From positions 16,145,501-16,209,500 of the forward strand of contig AP031355.1 in the NCBI GenBank assembly GCA_037833965.1: a DNA stretch of 64,000 bases, written 5' to 3'. Positions 11,696-23,203 of the stretch are shown here, piece by piece. The stretch comes from Marchantia polymorpha subsp. ruderalis. Taxonomy: Eukaryota; Streptophyta; Marchantiopsida; Marchantiales; Marchantiaceae. The first letter of the stretch is position 1, and each line of letters begins with the position of its first letter. The translations under genes were made by a program, and so were the position numbers. Below the pieces are notes generated by a model. It made no database searches. It worked only from the letters and a program-made list of their open reading frames with translations, and had not been told where the DNA came from.

Positions 11696-11724
11696 TATAA
11701 AGTAGATCAAGGCGTTTTGCCTTG
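11696..11724 (+). promoter_or_regulatory. Outward TATA box and hairpin of E3
   Basis: TATAAAGTA at 11696-11704 is followed by the hairpin CAAGGC-GTTTT-GCCTTG at 11708-11724, in the same place and orientation as in E2 but with the A-T form of the second stem pair. Confidence 0.7.
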
Positions 11725-12626
11725 GGACTCTTCCAGTTTCGGAAGTGCAGATCAGGAACTCACTTTCTTGGCGTGTTTGTGCATTTGGTCCTGGCACCAC
11801 GTAGAGAAGCTGTAGCATAGCGAAGTTACCGTATGTTGTAGTTGAAGGCCTTCGGCTGAATGTTCAGAGCTAGCACCCGGTCAGAGACTTGAGTAGTGCG
11901 GATCTGCACCTGCGGGTGATTTCTGATGCTTAGAGCCGGCTGCGAGTTAGATACTTGAACAGTTCCCCCTTACTCCTTCAAGTGACATATCCTGATTGTA
12001 CTCCTACGGGAAGTTTCCCCTGAATGCCAATGTGAAGTTTTATTACTTCGTGTAAGCCTTGGTTTGCAATTCAGGTTGTGTGTGTGTGTTACTAGATCGT
12101 GTCTCAGTTAAGTTCTCAGTCGGGCCTGCACTCCCTGCGTTTGGTGTGAGTCGAGGGTGACGTCCACGGTGTATGAAGGGGCTTCGTTCCGAAGTGGGAA
12201 GTCCAGTCCGGGTACCCTACGCTAGTTCCTGGCGGAAGGGCAGTAAAAGCCGGAGTGGGAGTCACTACCTGCAGAACCTCTGAGTGAACTTTTGAGACAC
12301 TTTGCTCCTGAAATCCAAAGCAGAGGTCCTGACCGACCTCCGAGTTGTGCTTTTGCCAGTTTCAGGTGTGTGTGTGTGTGTGTGTTGAGTGACTACGCTG
12401 TACTGTGCATCCTCCGAGCATCCTCCGAGTCGAGATCCTCCTCCGAGTTGAGCCTCCGAGTCGAGCACTGCAGTATTTCTTGGAGTGACAGTCGCCTGAG
12501 AATTCAAACTCTACAAAAGTCTGTTAAACGTGACACTTTTACTCTGTGTGTTGCCTCTGTCCCTGTGGGTTCGATCTTTTTACCACCATACTGCAGTTTT
12601 AGCCTTTGGTGGGTTATTACAGGAAC

Positions 12627-13267
12627 TCCAATTCACTGGGCGAGCATCCTGCAGAGAGTGATGCGACAGCACGCTTTTGAGGAGAAGGGGGGAACTCTAA
12701 ACCATCTCTCTCCTTTCCTCATCAATTTTTATCGACAGCGGAATTGTTTGACAGCGGCGGAGCTTGCGCGTTTTCCGCCGTTGTCCGTCGACCATCCCGG
12801 GAAGTATGTGCGGGAGAATGAGGTCGACACTGATGCAGAGGAGTCACCGACTTCTACTCCGTCAAGACGGAGGGACGAAGGGAGGAACACTCCTGCAGCA
12901 CGAGCGCCGCGGAAGCGGCGATGGAGAGAGGAGTCCGAAGAGGAGCAGCATCAAGAACCCTCTGCTCCCATTCGACCGCGGCCGTTGTACGAGTCATACA
13001 GCCGGCCGAAGCAGAAGGCGCGAAGACTGGTGTTACCAGCCAACAGCGCGTACACGGCGATGATTGCGACGGAGAAAGGAAGTGCGTCGCCAGAGAAGAA
13101 TGAGGAAGCGCGGACGTCCGCAGGAGCAACGGACCACGCTGCAGCCTCGACGGGCGAGAGGCCGCCTACGGGCCAAGGGCCTCCGGAGTTACCACGTGCG
13201 TTGCGGACAGGTGTTCCGTTTGCGCACAGGCGAGCCTCCGCGGACGGACGAGACTCCGCGGACAGAC
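12627..13267 (+). pseudogene. Gag-like ORF region of E1, middle piece
   Basis: This is a continuation of E1 after E3. It carries the end of the conserved block (GTLNHLSPFLINFYRQR), then RRWREE and SRPKQKARR motifs and the start of the low-complexity linker. It ends at the E4 insertion site (CAGAC at 13263-13267). The insertion boundaries are exact by comparison with E2 near 3173 and with the sequence that resumes after 18169. Confidence 0.75.
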
Positions 13268-14645
13268 TGTGGTAACACACTTTTTGTTTTTTTGCAGAAT
13301 TTAAACAATTTTAGAAAACAAGTACCGAAGCAGTGTCTGTAATAAGAAAAGGGTACGTTAAATAGAGTGGATTGAGGAGATCGTCACGAGGTCACGAAGA
13401 ATCGCGAAGTCGGATGTACCAGCGCCAAATGTCTTCGGCGCCTTCGGCAAAAGCTCCTTTTCTGAGATGTCTCTACTCACGCGCTTCCAGCGTTTAAGGA
13501 AGCTACGCTTCCGGCGCAGACACCTCCGGAGGAGATTTTGCTAAAAACGTCAGAAGAACGGCACGGGCCTCTGAAAGCTTCCGACCATGAGTGCGCCTTC
13601 GGCGATGCGGCGCTAGCGCGGAAAAGGAAACCTTCATAACGATCGGAATACACGGTAGTTCCAGTTGGTTGAAGTTGCATTAGAAAGAGCTCGGGACGCT
13701 CGTCCTAACGAGCCCAAGAACGTCGGAGATGGATCAGGGACGAAGAAGTTATGAGCATCGGAAAACTCGTAGCCGGACATGCGCCGTTCGCGCTAGGGTT
13801 CACAGTCGGAAAGGACTCCCGTACGCCTTCGGCGATGCGCCTTCGGCGGAATCACGCGCTCATGGGAGAAAATCAACTCAGAGTCGGAAGCGCCCTTGGT
13901 GGCTGCAAAACAGAAGAAAAGCGCCGGCCGGATGTACGCCTCCGACGTGGCGCTGAAAGGCGGATGCGCTGGCATGATTTGCGCTGGCATGACTTGCGCC
14001 GGCGGGATATGCGCCGTCACCAATAGACGAGGCAGAACGGACAAAACAAGTGGTACGAATACGCGCCGGCGTAATTCGCGCCGACTGGATGTGCGCCTCC
14101 AGCAAGGCGCCGACGGATAAGGAACACGCCAGTGGCGACACGCCTCCGGTGATGGGGCGGGTTAGGAAAAGACAACATAGCCGACGTATACACTGCGGCG
14201 AACTCGAGTCCGGAAGACGGTGGCGGCGGGAGAATTCAACATTCACGCATGCGAATGCGCGCAGTGCGGAGACGTGAATTCGAGCATGCAAGGGCGAACC
14301 GTTAGGCCGTATAGCCGGCTGCGTAAATTGTAACCAGTAAGAACGTTGGACGATCTTGAATTCGGAGAAGAAAAGACTGACCTCCAGTCTCATTCTCTCA
14401 TTCTTGATTTTGCGATTTCCAGCTTCCAAGATTACGCGCAAGGGCGGAGAGACCTGCAGAGAGAGGAGAGAGTGCGGAGGCGAGTTGCGCAAGGATCTTG
14501 ACAGACCTTGGAGAGAATTGCGAGTAGCGAACTTGAGCGTAAGAGAAGAGAGAGTGACAGCAGTCAGTGCTTGAGCGGCCGACGCGCAGTGGCGATTGTG
14601 AGAGAGCGAGTGGAGGGGAGAACGACTGTGTGTGCAGGAAACGCA

Positions 14646-17206
14646 ATGTCGAAGGTCCCCCAGCTGCGAGTGTCTCCACTCAGAGTGCCGCAGATCGGTC
14701 TGCGCGCATTCCAAGATGTGCTGACAGGGCTGAAGCTCGATTTCCTCCTGTGGAGATGGAACTGGACATGTCCGGAGATGGTGCGCGAGTATCTACAGGA
14801 GAGACACAAGCCCTCACGCGGATTCCGTCCACATCTAGAGAGGTGGGACATTTGTGACTGGGCGCAGATGTTGGGCAGGTGTGCCGGCGAGGAAGGGTAT
14901 CTCCTCTTCGAGGCCGATAGCGTGAAGGTGTCCAAGGAGGAAGAAATCTCCTACAATGAGCTTTTCAAAGTTGCCAGGCATCCCAAGAACGGTTTCCGGA
15001 CACTGGATTACAAAGATCGATTGCGGAGAAATGTCGCGACTGCATTGCTGCAGATATTGCAGCCGACCAAGACCGCTTACATGCATGGTTGGCAAGTAGG
15101 ATTTTTGGAGCTAGTGTTGTCAGGAGCTCCAGTGCATTGGGCACGGCTCCTGTGGAAGGTGACGCGCCAACATGCGCAAGAAGAGAGAGGGGGAACCCTC
15201 AATCATCTTTCGCCTTACCTGATTGTGTTTTATCGGGCGATGGGATGTTTGACAAATTCAGAGCGGACACGGTTTCCGCTGCTGACCCGGAGCTATCCAG
15301 GTAGATACTCGCGGGAGGCCGAAGTAGACACGGATCCGGACGAGGCACCTGCCAGTCCGCCTCCGGCTCCGCCCCCAGCAAGAGCAGCAGAAGAACGTCG
15401 AAGTGAGCGCGTTCCGCGAAAGCGGAAGTGGGATGAGAGACCTGAGGACAGGCAGCAGGAAGTGCCAGCTGCGCCGTCTCGTAGTCGGCCAACCAACGAG
15501 CCTCACAGCCAACCGAAACAGAGGGCACGCAAAGTGCCAACTAGTACTGAGGAGACCGGGCATACTCCGGTCCGGCGGAGTATCTTGCCCACGCAGGAGG
15601 AGATAATCGCGCAGATTCTGGGGAAGTCGGCAAATACCTCTGCGCAGAAGGCACCAATGCCTTCGGAAAAAGACAGACGGACTAACAGTCGGCCGACTAC
15701 GAGTCGGGCGACTGAAGGTCGACAAACGGAAGGAAGGCCGACTAAGCGGCGCGTTGAATCGGACAGCAGGCCAGAAGCAGAAGGGAGTTTGGCTGACGAG
15801 CCAACAACCCTCAGAGGGTCGCCTTCGGCGGAAGGCACTTCTGGGAAAACGCCGCCAGCAAGCAGGCCAAGTGGAGTGAAGACGCGCAGGGTGTATCCAA
15901 CTGCCAGTCGGACACCTGCTAGTCGGCCGACTGCGAGTCGGTCAACAGAGAGTCGGCCAGATTCGCCGACTGCGAGACGGACAGGGCCGTCGACCAGTGT
16001 GCGGACGCCTTCGGCGGACGCACCTCCAGCGAAGACACCTTCCGCGCAGATCGCGCCGGAAGGGCAGGCAGCAGAAGCGGGCGGTGCAAAGGTGACAAAA
16101 GTCACTGCGGCGTCGACCCCTTCGGAAACCGAAGATCGAGCCGGAACAGGGGCTCAAGCAGTGGGATCCCCCACTGCCTTGGATATTTTAGCAGGGAGTG
16201 GAGCGGCAGTCGCGGCGGAAGCTGCTGCGCGCCAGAGTTCCAGGGAGTCGCCAAGGGATTCGGTGGCGACTGAAATCCTCGAAACGGAGGATGAAACGAG
16301 TAGGAAGAGTAGGAAGCGGACTTTGTGCAGAAAACGCCAACAGGGGTGTTGTGCGAGCATATAGTTCCACTCCTGCGATATCTGGATCGCAAGACATCCA
16401 AGTACTCGGGTACCGGAAAACCGCAGTCTTACGTGGAGACTGTCAAGCGCAGGACGAGGAGCAAGGTGGCCACTTGGGCCTATAGGTGCCAAACATTGCA
16501 GGATAGGAACGCTACCCTCCGACAGCACCTGGCGGTCACGCAGAAGCTATACCAAACCTTGCAACAGCAGAGGGAGGATGCGGCGACGAAGAACCAGGCG
16601 GATGCCGAGCTAATGCGGACAAAGATCGAGTCGGAATTGCAGGAAGAGCGGAGACAAAATCGCATCTTAGCAGAAGAGCTTGCGCGCCAGAAGCGCGCCT
16701 TAGAAGACAGTCAAAGTACACGCAAGGAGGATGAGGAGTTGTTGCGCAACTTGCAATCCGAGTGCGCGGATTTGAGGGCGCAGCGCGCATATGCGGAAAT
16801 GCAGCTAGCAGAGGTGGAAGGCTGCTGCCGGACGCGAGAAGAGTTGGCGACGCGGGTGACTCACTATCTAAAAGGATACGCCCATTGGGAGGTGGCAGCT
16901 CAAGAGAAGATCACACTCAGGGAGTTCGAGCTTCAGGCGGCGGCATTGACGGAGGGTGACAGTCGGAGTCGGCGGCGAGTAGCGAGGAAATTAGAATCCT
17001 TCTTGTCGGGTGCGCGCGACACTATGGCGCACTTGGAGTCGGAAGTGACTGCAGCCCTCCGGCGTCTGGGGTTGCGCAGCCGGTCGGAAGATTGGCAGGG
17101 TAGAGATAGAGAGCGAGGCAGTCCGGCGCGCAGAAGGCGCAGCACCGGATCTGCAGAGTGCAGTAGTGTAGTTTGGTTTCGTGCAAGTGTTGCGAGTAGT
17201 AGATAG
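14646..17206 (+). pseudogene. Gag-like ORF region of E4
   Basis: The start is taken as ATG at 14646 (MSKVPQLRVSP), shared with E3. Order: conserved WGWN block at about 14660-15300; proline-rich linker with SRPTTSR/SRPTASR repeats at about 15330-16250; acidic stretch near 16260-16300; LLRYLDRK near 16370; coiled coil at about 16430-16850; HYLKGYAHWE helix block at about 16860-17090; Arg-rich tail (RRRRSTGSAEC). The C-terminal half is much closer to subfamily A than the linker is, which points to constraint on the coiled-coil and helix blocks. No pol domains. Broken, about one to two breaks. Confidence 0.72.
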
Positions 17207-17238
17207 GATAGCGTAGTGTTAGTTAGGACCTTTGAGGG

Positions 17239-17267
17239 TATAAAGTAGATCAAGGCGTTTTGCCTTG
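17239..17267 (+). promoter_or_regulatory. Outward TATA box and hairpin of E4
   Basis: TATAAAGTA starts at 17239 and the hairpin CAAGGC-GTTTT-GCCTTG lies at 17251-17267, with the same layout as E3. Confidence 0.7.
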
Positions 17268-18169
17268 TGACTCTTCCAGTTTCGGAAGTGCAGATCAGGA
17301 CTCACTTTCTTGGCGTGTTTGTGCATTTGGTCCTGGCACCACGTAGAGAAGCTGCAGCATAGCGAAGTTACCGTATGTTGTAGTTGAAGGCCTTCGGCTG
17401 AATGTTCAGAGCTAGTACACCGGTTAGAGACTTGAGTAGTGCGGATCTGCACCTGCGGGTGATTTCTGATGCTCAGAGCCGGTTGCGAGTTAGAGACTTG
17501 AACAATTCCCCCTTACTCCTTCGAGTGACATATCCTGATTGTACTCCTACGGGAAGTTTCCCCTGAATGCCAAAGTGAATTTTTATTACTTCGTGTAAGC
17601 CTTGGTTTGCAATTCAGGTTGTGTGTGTGTGTTACTGGATTGTGTCTCAGTTAAGTTCTCAGTCAGGCCTATACCCCCTGCGTTTGGTGTGAGTCGAGGG
17701 TGACGTCCACGGCGTATGAAGGGGCTTCGTTCCGAAGTGGGAAGTCCAGTCCGGGTACCCTACGCTAGTTCCTGGCGGAAGGGCAGTAAAAGCCGGAGTG
17801 GGAGTCACTACCTGCAGAACCTCTAAGTGAACTTTTGAGACACTTTCCCCCTGAAATCCGAAGCGGAGGTCCTGACCGACCTCCGAGTTGTGCTTTTGCC
17901 AGTTTCAAGTGTGTGTGTGTGTGTGTTGAGTGACTACGCTGTACTGTGCATCCTCCGAGCATCCTCCGAGTCGAGCATCCTCCTCCGAGTCGAGCCTCCG
18001 AGTCGAGCACTGCAGTATTTCTGGGAGTGACAGTCGCCTGAGAATTCAAACTCTACAAAAGTCTGTTAAACGTGACACTTTTTACTCTGTGTGTTGCCTC
18101 TGTCCCTGTGGGTTCGATCTTTTTACCACCATACTGCAGTTTTAGCCTTTGGTGGGTTATTACACAGAC

Positions 18170-19953
18170 GAGCCTCCGCGGACAGACGACCACAAGCGGA
18201 CGTAGACCTACGCCTACGCGTGGGAAGAAGCAGTCCGCATGTGCACAGGCGCTCGCCTGTGCACAGGTCGCCTATGCACAGGTCACCTCCACACGTGCCG
18301 CTTGTGCACAGGCAGGAATCACCCCCATTCCAACGTAGGAAGGGGAAGGAGCCGGCGGAGGATCCGCCTACGAGACACCGGCCTTCGGGGCCAGACCCCC
18401 CGGCGCACAACGCGCCGCGATTCGCACCTTCGGCGCCAGGGCCTTCGAGCCGAGGAGATACGAGCAGGGAGCGTGCGGAGGCCGCACCATCGGCGGGTAA
18501 TCCGCCGGTAGATGCGCCTTCGGCGGTAGGGCCTCAAGGCCAAGGGACATCGGGCGAGCGGCCCCCGGCCATGTCGCCTTTGGCGATGGACGTCCGCGGC
18601 GCTACGCCTGCGGCGGACAAGGCGCCGGCATTTGCGCCTGTGCACAGGCCAAGCACAGCCCCCGCGGACCGATCGAGGGAGCAGCAACAGGCGGAGGAGC
18701 GGAGTGACTGTCCGCGGGATGAAATTTTGGTGCGCGATGCGCAATCAAACCCCGCGCAGCCACCCTCCGCTCGATCGCCTTCGGCGGCGGACGTCGGCGG
18801 CAGAGAGGATACGGTAAACGACCAACAAGCGGGCGGCGGGGATGCAGCACGGGCACATTCGCCTACCGCCTTAGACATTTTAGCAAAGAGCAGCGAGGCT
18901 GCAGCAGTGCCTTCGCAGGCAGCACACGTCGACGACGTGCAGCCCCACTCGGGTCAGTCGCCGACGCAATCAATGGCGACGGAAATTCTCCACTCGGATG
19001 ATGACGACGGAGGCTCCACCGAAGAAATGTCAGGAGCAGGGGACACCGAGAAGGAGGAGGAGGAAATTGTTGGAGCGCCGGCGGCGGCGCTCTCTGAGCA
19101 GGTGATTCTGTTGCTGAGGTACTTGGATCGCAAAATCGATAAATACGCCGACCCACTTCAGCCGGGATCTTACATCGAGTTAGTGCGCAGGCGGACTCGC
19201 ACTAAAGTCCACACCAGCAAGCTACTAGCTAGAGTGGACCAGGAGTTGAGGGAATTGAAGGAGAAGCATGAATGCTTGTGGGGTCAGTATAAACTCAATC
19301 AGAAATTCTACAAGTACTCCGAAAAGGTGAGGGATGGGAAGCTGGAAGAGCTCACCAAGGAGCAGGTGAAGGTCACGGAAGCACTAATTTCTGAGCAAGC
19401 CCAGAATCGGATTTTGTCAGAGGAGCTCGTGCGACAGACGCGGTTGTTAGAGCAGTGTCAGCTCGCACGACAGGCGGATGAGGATGTAATCCGCAGGCTA
19501 CAGTCAGAGTGTGGCGAATTGAGAGCGCAACGTGCTGAGGCCGAATCGCAATTAGTGGTAATTGAAGAGGATCGCAGGCAGGAGGCAGATCGCACAAAGG
19601 TGGAGACGGCGAGGCGTGTCGCCCACTGTCCCAAGGGCTACGCCCACTGGGAAGTGGCGGCGCAGGAGAAACTCACACTGCGTGAGTTTGAACTTCGCGC
19701 AGCCGGGTTGTTGTCAGGCGACAGCAGGAGTCGGCGGAAGGTAGCAAAGAAGCTCGACGCTTTTCTGTCGAAGGCGCGGGATACCATGTCCGCCCTCGAA
19801 GTGGAGGTGTCCGCGGCGTTGCAGCGATTGGGACTGCGCAGTCGAGCGGAAGACTGGCAGGGTAGAGAGTTAGTGCGCGGCAGTCCGTCGCGCAGGAGAC
19901 GTAGCACAGGTTCCGCGGAGTGTAGTGTAGCGTGGTTCTGTGCAGGCGTGTAG
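18170..19953 (+). pseudogene. Gag-like ORF region of E1, last piece
   Basis: This is the continuation of E1 after E4. It holds the palindrome-encoded linker (PVHR and PSA repeats), the acidic patch near 18990-19070, the LLRYLDRK motif near 19113, the coiled coil, the GYAHWE helix block and the Arg-rich tail ending SVAWFCAGV. It reads without interruption from the E4 edge to the stop. The reading is very close to the matching part of E2. The E1 3' region follows directly. Confidence 0.78.
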
Positions 19954-19989
19954 CGTAGTGCAGTGTAGTGTTCGTTAGGACTTAGAAGG

Positions 19990-20018
19990 TATAAAATAGT
20001 TCCAGGCGTTTTGCCTGG
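19990..20018 (+). promoter_or_regulatory. Outward TATA box and hairpin of E1
   Basis: TATAAAATA at 19990-19998 and the hairpin CCAGGC-GTTTT-GCCTGG at 20002-20018, identical to E2. Confidence 0.72.
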
Positions 20019-20959
20019 GGTTCTTTCCCAAACTCAGAAGTGCAGATCAGGAACCCATTTCCTCCTGCGTGTTTGTGTCACCACGCACGAGGAGTTACAA
20101 CTTAGCGTTCCGCATTTTGTAGCTGAAGGCCTTCGGCCGAATGTTCAGAGCTAGTACATTGGTTAGAGACTTGAGTAGTTCGGATCTGCACCTGCGGGTG
20201 ACTGCCGATGCTCATAGCCAGTGACTAGTTAGATACTTGAACAGTTTCGCCCCTACACCTTCGAGTGTTTCTTTCTGATTGTACTCCTTTGGGATTTTTC
20301 CCCTGAATGCCAAAGTGAAGTTTTGCTACTTCGTGTAAGCCTTGGTTGTAAATTCAGGTTACGCTGCAGCAGGTGCCTTGAGGGTAACCCCTGTAGTATT
20401 TCTGGGAATGACAAGTGCCTGAGAATTCAAACTCTTCAATAGACTGTTGTTGTGCTATTGGAATGTTTCTCAGTGAGTCCTTCAGTGCGGACCTGTGTTC
20501 TCTACGCGTTTTGTGAGTTGAGAGTGTTGTTCACCGCGTAAGAGTGACTTCGATCCGAAGTAGGCAGTCCAAACCGGGTTTCCTACACTAGCAGCAAGCT
20601 AGTGGAAGTGTTGTAAAAGCCGGAGTTGGAAGCCACTGCCCGCAGCTTCGCTGAGTGTACTCTCGAGAGATTTTTCCCCCTTGAAATCTTGAGTAGAGGT
20701 CCTAACGGATCTCTGGGTTGTGTTTCTATAGTTTCAGGTGTGTGTGTGTGTGTGTGTTACGCTGCACTGTGCGACCTCCGAGTGCGCTCCGAGTGGACAC
20801 TTGCAGTATTTCTGGGAGTGACAGTCGCCTGAGAATTCAAACTCATCAATAGTCTGTTAAACGTGACACTTTGTACCCTGTGTGTTCCTCTGTCCCTGTG
20901 GGTTCGACCTTTCTACCACTATATTGCAGTTTTAGCTTTTAGTGGGTTATTACAGTCCG

Positions 20960-23138
20960 TCGACCATCCCGGGAAGTATGTGTGGGATAACGAGGTCCAC
21001 ACTGACGCAGAGGAGTCGCCAACTTCTACTCCGCCAAGGTGGAGGGATGAGGGAAGAAACACTCCCGCAGCAAGAGTGCCGCGGAAGCGGCGATGGAGAG
21101 AGGAGTCCGAAGAGGAGCAGCATCAAGAACCCACTGCTCCCATTCGACAGCGGCCATTGCACGAAGTGTGCAGCCGGCCAAAGCAGAAGGCGCGCAGGCT
21201 TGTGTTACCAGCCGGCAGCGCGACACAGCGACGATTGCCACGGAGAAAGGAAGTGCGTCGCCGGAGAAGATCGAGGGAGCGCGGACGTCTGCAGGAGCGA
21301 CGGACCACGCTGCGCCTTCGACGGACGAGAGGCAGCCTACGGGCCAAGGGCCTCCGGAGTTACCACGTGCGATGCGGACAGGTGTTCCGCCTGCGCACAA
21401 GCGAACCTCGACGGAAAGGCGACCCCAAGCGGACGTGGACCTACGCCTACGCGTAGGCAGAGGAAGTCCGCCTGCGCACAGGCGTTCGCCTGTGCACATG
21501 CCGCCTGCGCACAAGCAGGATTCACCCCCGTTCCAACGTAGGAAGGGGAAGGAGCCGGCGGAAGATCCGCCTACGGGTCAAGGGCCTTCGAGACCAGACC
21601 CTCCGACGCACAACGCGCCGCGATTTGCGCCTTCGGCGCCAGGGCCTTCGGGTCAACGAGATGCGAGCAGGGAGCGTGCGGAGGCCGCACCTTCGGCGGG
21701 TAATCCGCCGGCAGATGCGCCTTCGGCGGTAGGGCCTCCGGGCCAAGGGACATCGGGCGAGCGGCCTCCGGCTATGTTGCCTTCGGCGATAGACGCCTTC
21801 GGCGCTACGCCTGCGGCGGACAAGGCGCCGGCATTTGCGCCTGCGCACAGGCCAGACACAGCCCTCGAGCAGGACCTGACGGAGGAGCGGACTGTCTGTC
21901 CGCGGGACGAAATTCAGGTGCGCGATGCGCAATTACACCCCGCGCAGACACACTCCGCTCGATCGCCTTCGGCGGCGGACGTCGGCGGCAAAGAGGATAC
22001 AGTCGAGGATCGACAAGCGGGCGATGGGGATGTAGCACGGCCACATTCACCCACCGCCTTGGACATTTTAGCGAGGAGCAGCGAAGCTGCAGCTGTGCCT
22101 TCGGAGGCAGCACCCGTAGACGACGTGCAGCCCCACTCGGGTCAGTCGCCAACGCAATCAATGGCGACTGAAATCCTTAACTCGGATGATGACGACGGAG
22201 GCTCCACAGAAGCAATGTCGGGGGCAGGAGATACCGAGGAGGAGGAGGAGGAAATTGTTGGAGCGCCGGCGGCGGCGCTCTCTGAGCAAGTGATACCGTT
22301 GCTGAAGTACTTGGATCGCAAATTTGATAAATACGCCGATCCACTCCAGCCGGGATCCTACATCGAATTAGTGCGCAGGCGGACTCGCACTAAAGTCCAC
22401 ACTAGCAAGCTACTAGCTAGGGCGGACCAGGAGTTGAAGGACTTGAGGGAGAAGCATGCCTGTTTGTGGGGTCAGTACAACCTTGTGAGGAAATCGCACG
22501 CCCTCGACACGATGAAGAAGGAGAGACTGGAAGAGCTCACCAGGGATGTGGTGAAGACCACGACAGATTTGATTTCTGAGAAAACTCAGAATCAGATTCT
22601 GTCAGAGGAGCTCGTGCGACAGACACGGTTGTTGGCGGAGTGTCAGCTCGCACGACAGGCGGATGAGGATTTAATCCGCAGGCTACAGTCGGAGTGCGGG
22701 GAATTGAGAGCGCAGCGTGCGGAAGCCGAATCGCAGTTGGTGGTAATTGAAGATGGTCGCAGGCGAGAGGCGGATCGCACGAAGGAGGAGATGGCGAGGC
22801 GTGTCGCCCACTGTCTCAAGGGCTACGCCCACTGGGAAGTGGCGGCGCAGGAGAAACTCACACTGCGTGAGTTAGAGCTTCGCGCAGCAGGGTTGTTGAC
22901 AGGTGACAGCAGGAGTCGGCGGAAGGTGGCGAAGAAGTTAGACGCTTTTCTGTCGAAGGCGCGGGATACCATGTCCACCCTCGAGGTGGAGGTGTCCGCG
23001 GCGTTGCAGCGGTTAGGACTACGCAGTCGAGTGGAAGACTGGCAGGGTAGGGAGTTAGTGCGCGGCAGTCCGTCGCGTAGGAGACGAAGCACAGGTTCCG
23101 CGGAGTGTAGTGTAGCGTGGTTCCATGCAGGCGTGTAG
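20960..23138 (+). pseudogene. Gag-like ORF region of E0, second piece
   Basis: This piece runs from just after the conserved block (VDHPGKYV) through the RRWREE and SRPKQKARR motifs, the PSA/PVHR-type linker, acidic patch near 22185-22255, LLKYLDRK near 22300, coiled coil and GYAHWE helix block to the tail ending SVAWFHAGV. The coiled coil has a stretch (near 22480-22560) that differs from E1 and E2 but matches EA, so E0 and EA form their own lineage. Broken, a few breaks. Confidence 0.72.
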
Positions 23139-23174
23139 CATAGTACAGTGTAGTGTTAGTTAGGACTTAGAAGC

Positions 23175-23203
23175 TATAAAGTAGTTCAAGGCGTCTTGCC
23201 TTG
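23175..23203 (+). promoter_or_regulatory. Outward TATA box and hairpin of E0
   Basis: TATAAAGTA at 23175-23183 and the hairpin CAAGGC-GTCTT-GCCTTG at 23187-23203. The stem is conserved while the loop has changed. Confidence 0.7.

Larger units (their letters stand above)
7984..12621 (+). mobile_element. Element E3 (subfamily B), complete ends, 4638 bp
   Basis: E3 begins TGTGGTAACACAC at 7984, ends GGGTTATTACA at 12621 and is flanked by GGAAC (7979-7983 and 12622-12626). It is inserted in the coding part of E1. Its leader is distinct from subfamily A at the 5' end (AT-rich start, then GC-rich with many GCGCCTTCGGC-type palindromes), while the 3' region is readily alignable to A. ORF region about 9338-11660; TATA at 11696; hairpin at 11708-11724; GT run near 12366. 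It is closely related to E4 but 259 bp shorter. It is broken (about two breaks). Among the youngest insertions by nesting order. Confidence 0.9.
13268..18164 (+). mobile_element. Element E4 (subfamily B), complete ends, 4897 bp
   Basis: E4 begins TGTGGTAACACAC at 13268, ends GGGTTATTACA at 18164 and is flanked by CAGAC (13263-13267 and 18165-18169). It is inserted in the linker-coding part of E1, 642 bp of E1 sequence after E3. It is the fuller type copy of subfamily B. Leader to 14645; ORF region 14646-17206; TATA at 17239; hairpin at 17251-17267; GT run near 17909. It is very similar to E3 by eye (a few percent different), so both probably spread in one recent burst. Nearly whole, with about one to two breaks. 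Confidence 0.9.
648..20954 (+). mobile_element. Element E1 (subfamily A), complete ends, hosting E2, E3 and E4
   Basis: E1 begins TGTGGTACCACAC at 648, ends GGGTTATTACA at 20954 and is flanked by GTCCG (643-647 and 20955-20959). Its own sequence lies in four pieces: 648-1196, 6596-7983, 12627-13267 and 18170-20954, about 5.36 kb in total and close to the 5394 bp of E2. Three later elements sit inside it, each with its own 5-bp duplication. Parts: GC-rich palindromic leader (648-1196 and 6596-7249), gag-like ORF region (from 7250 to 19953 across the guests), then a 3' region with TATA box, hairpin and GT run. It is broken by the three insertions and about one further break. It is younger than E0, which it interrupts, and older than its guests. 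Confidence 0.9.
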
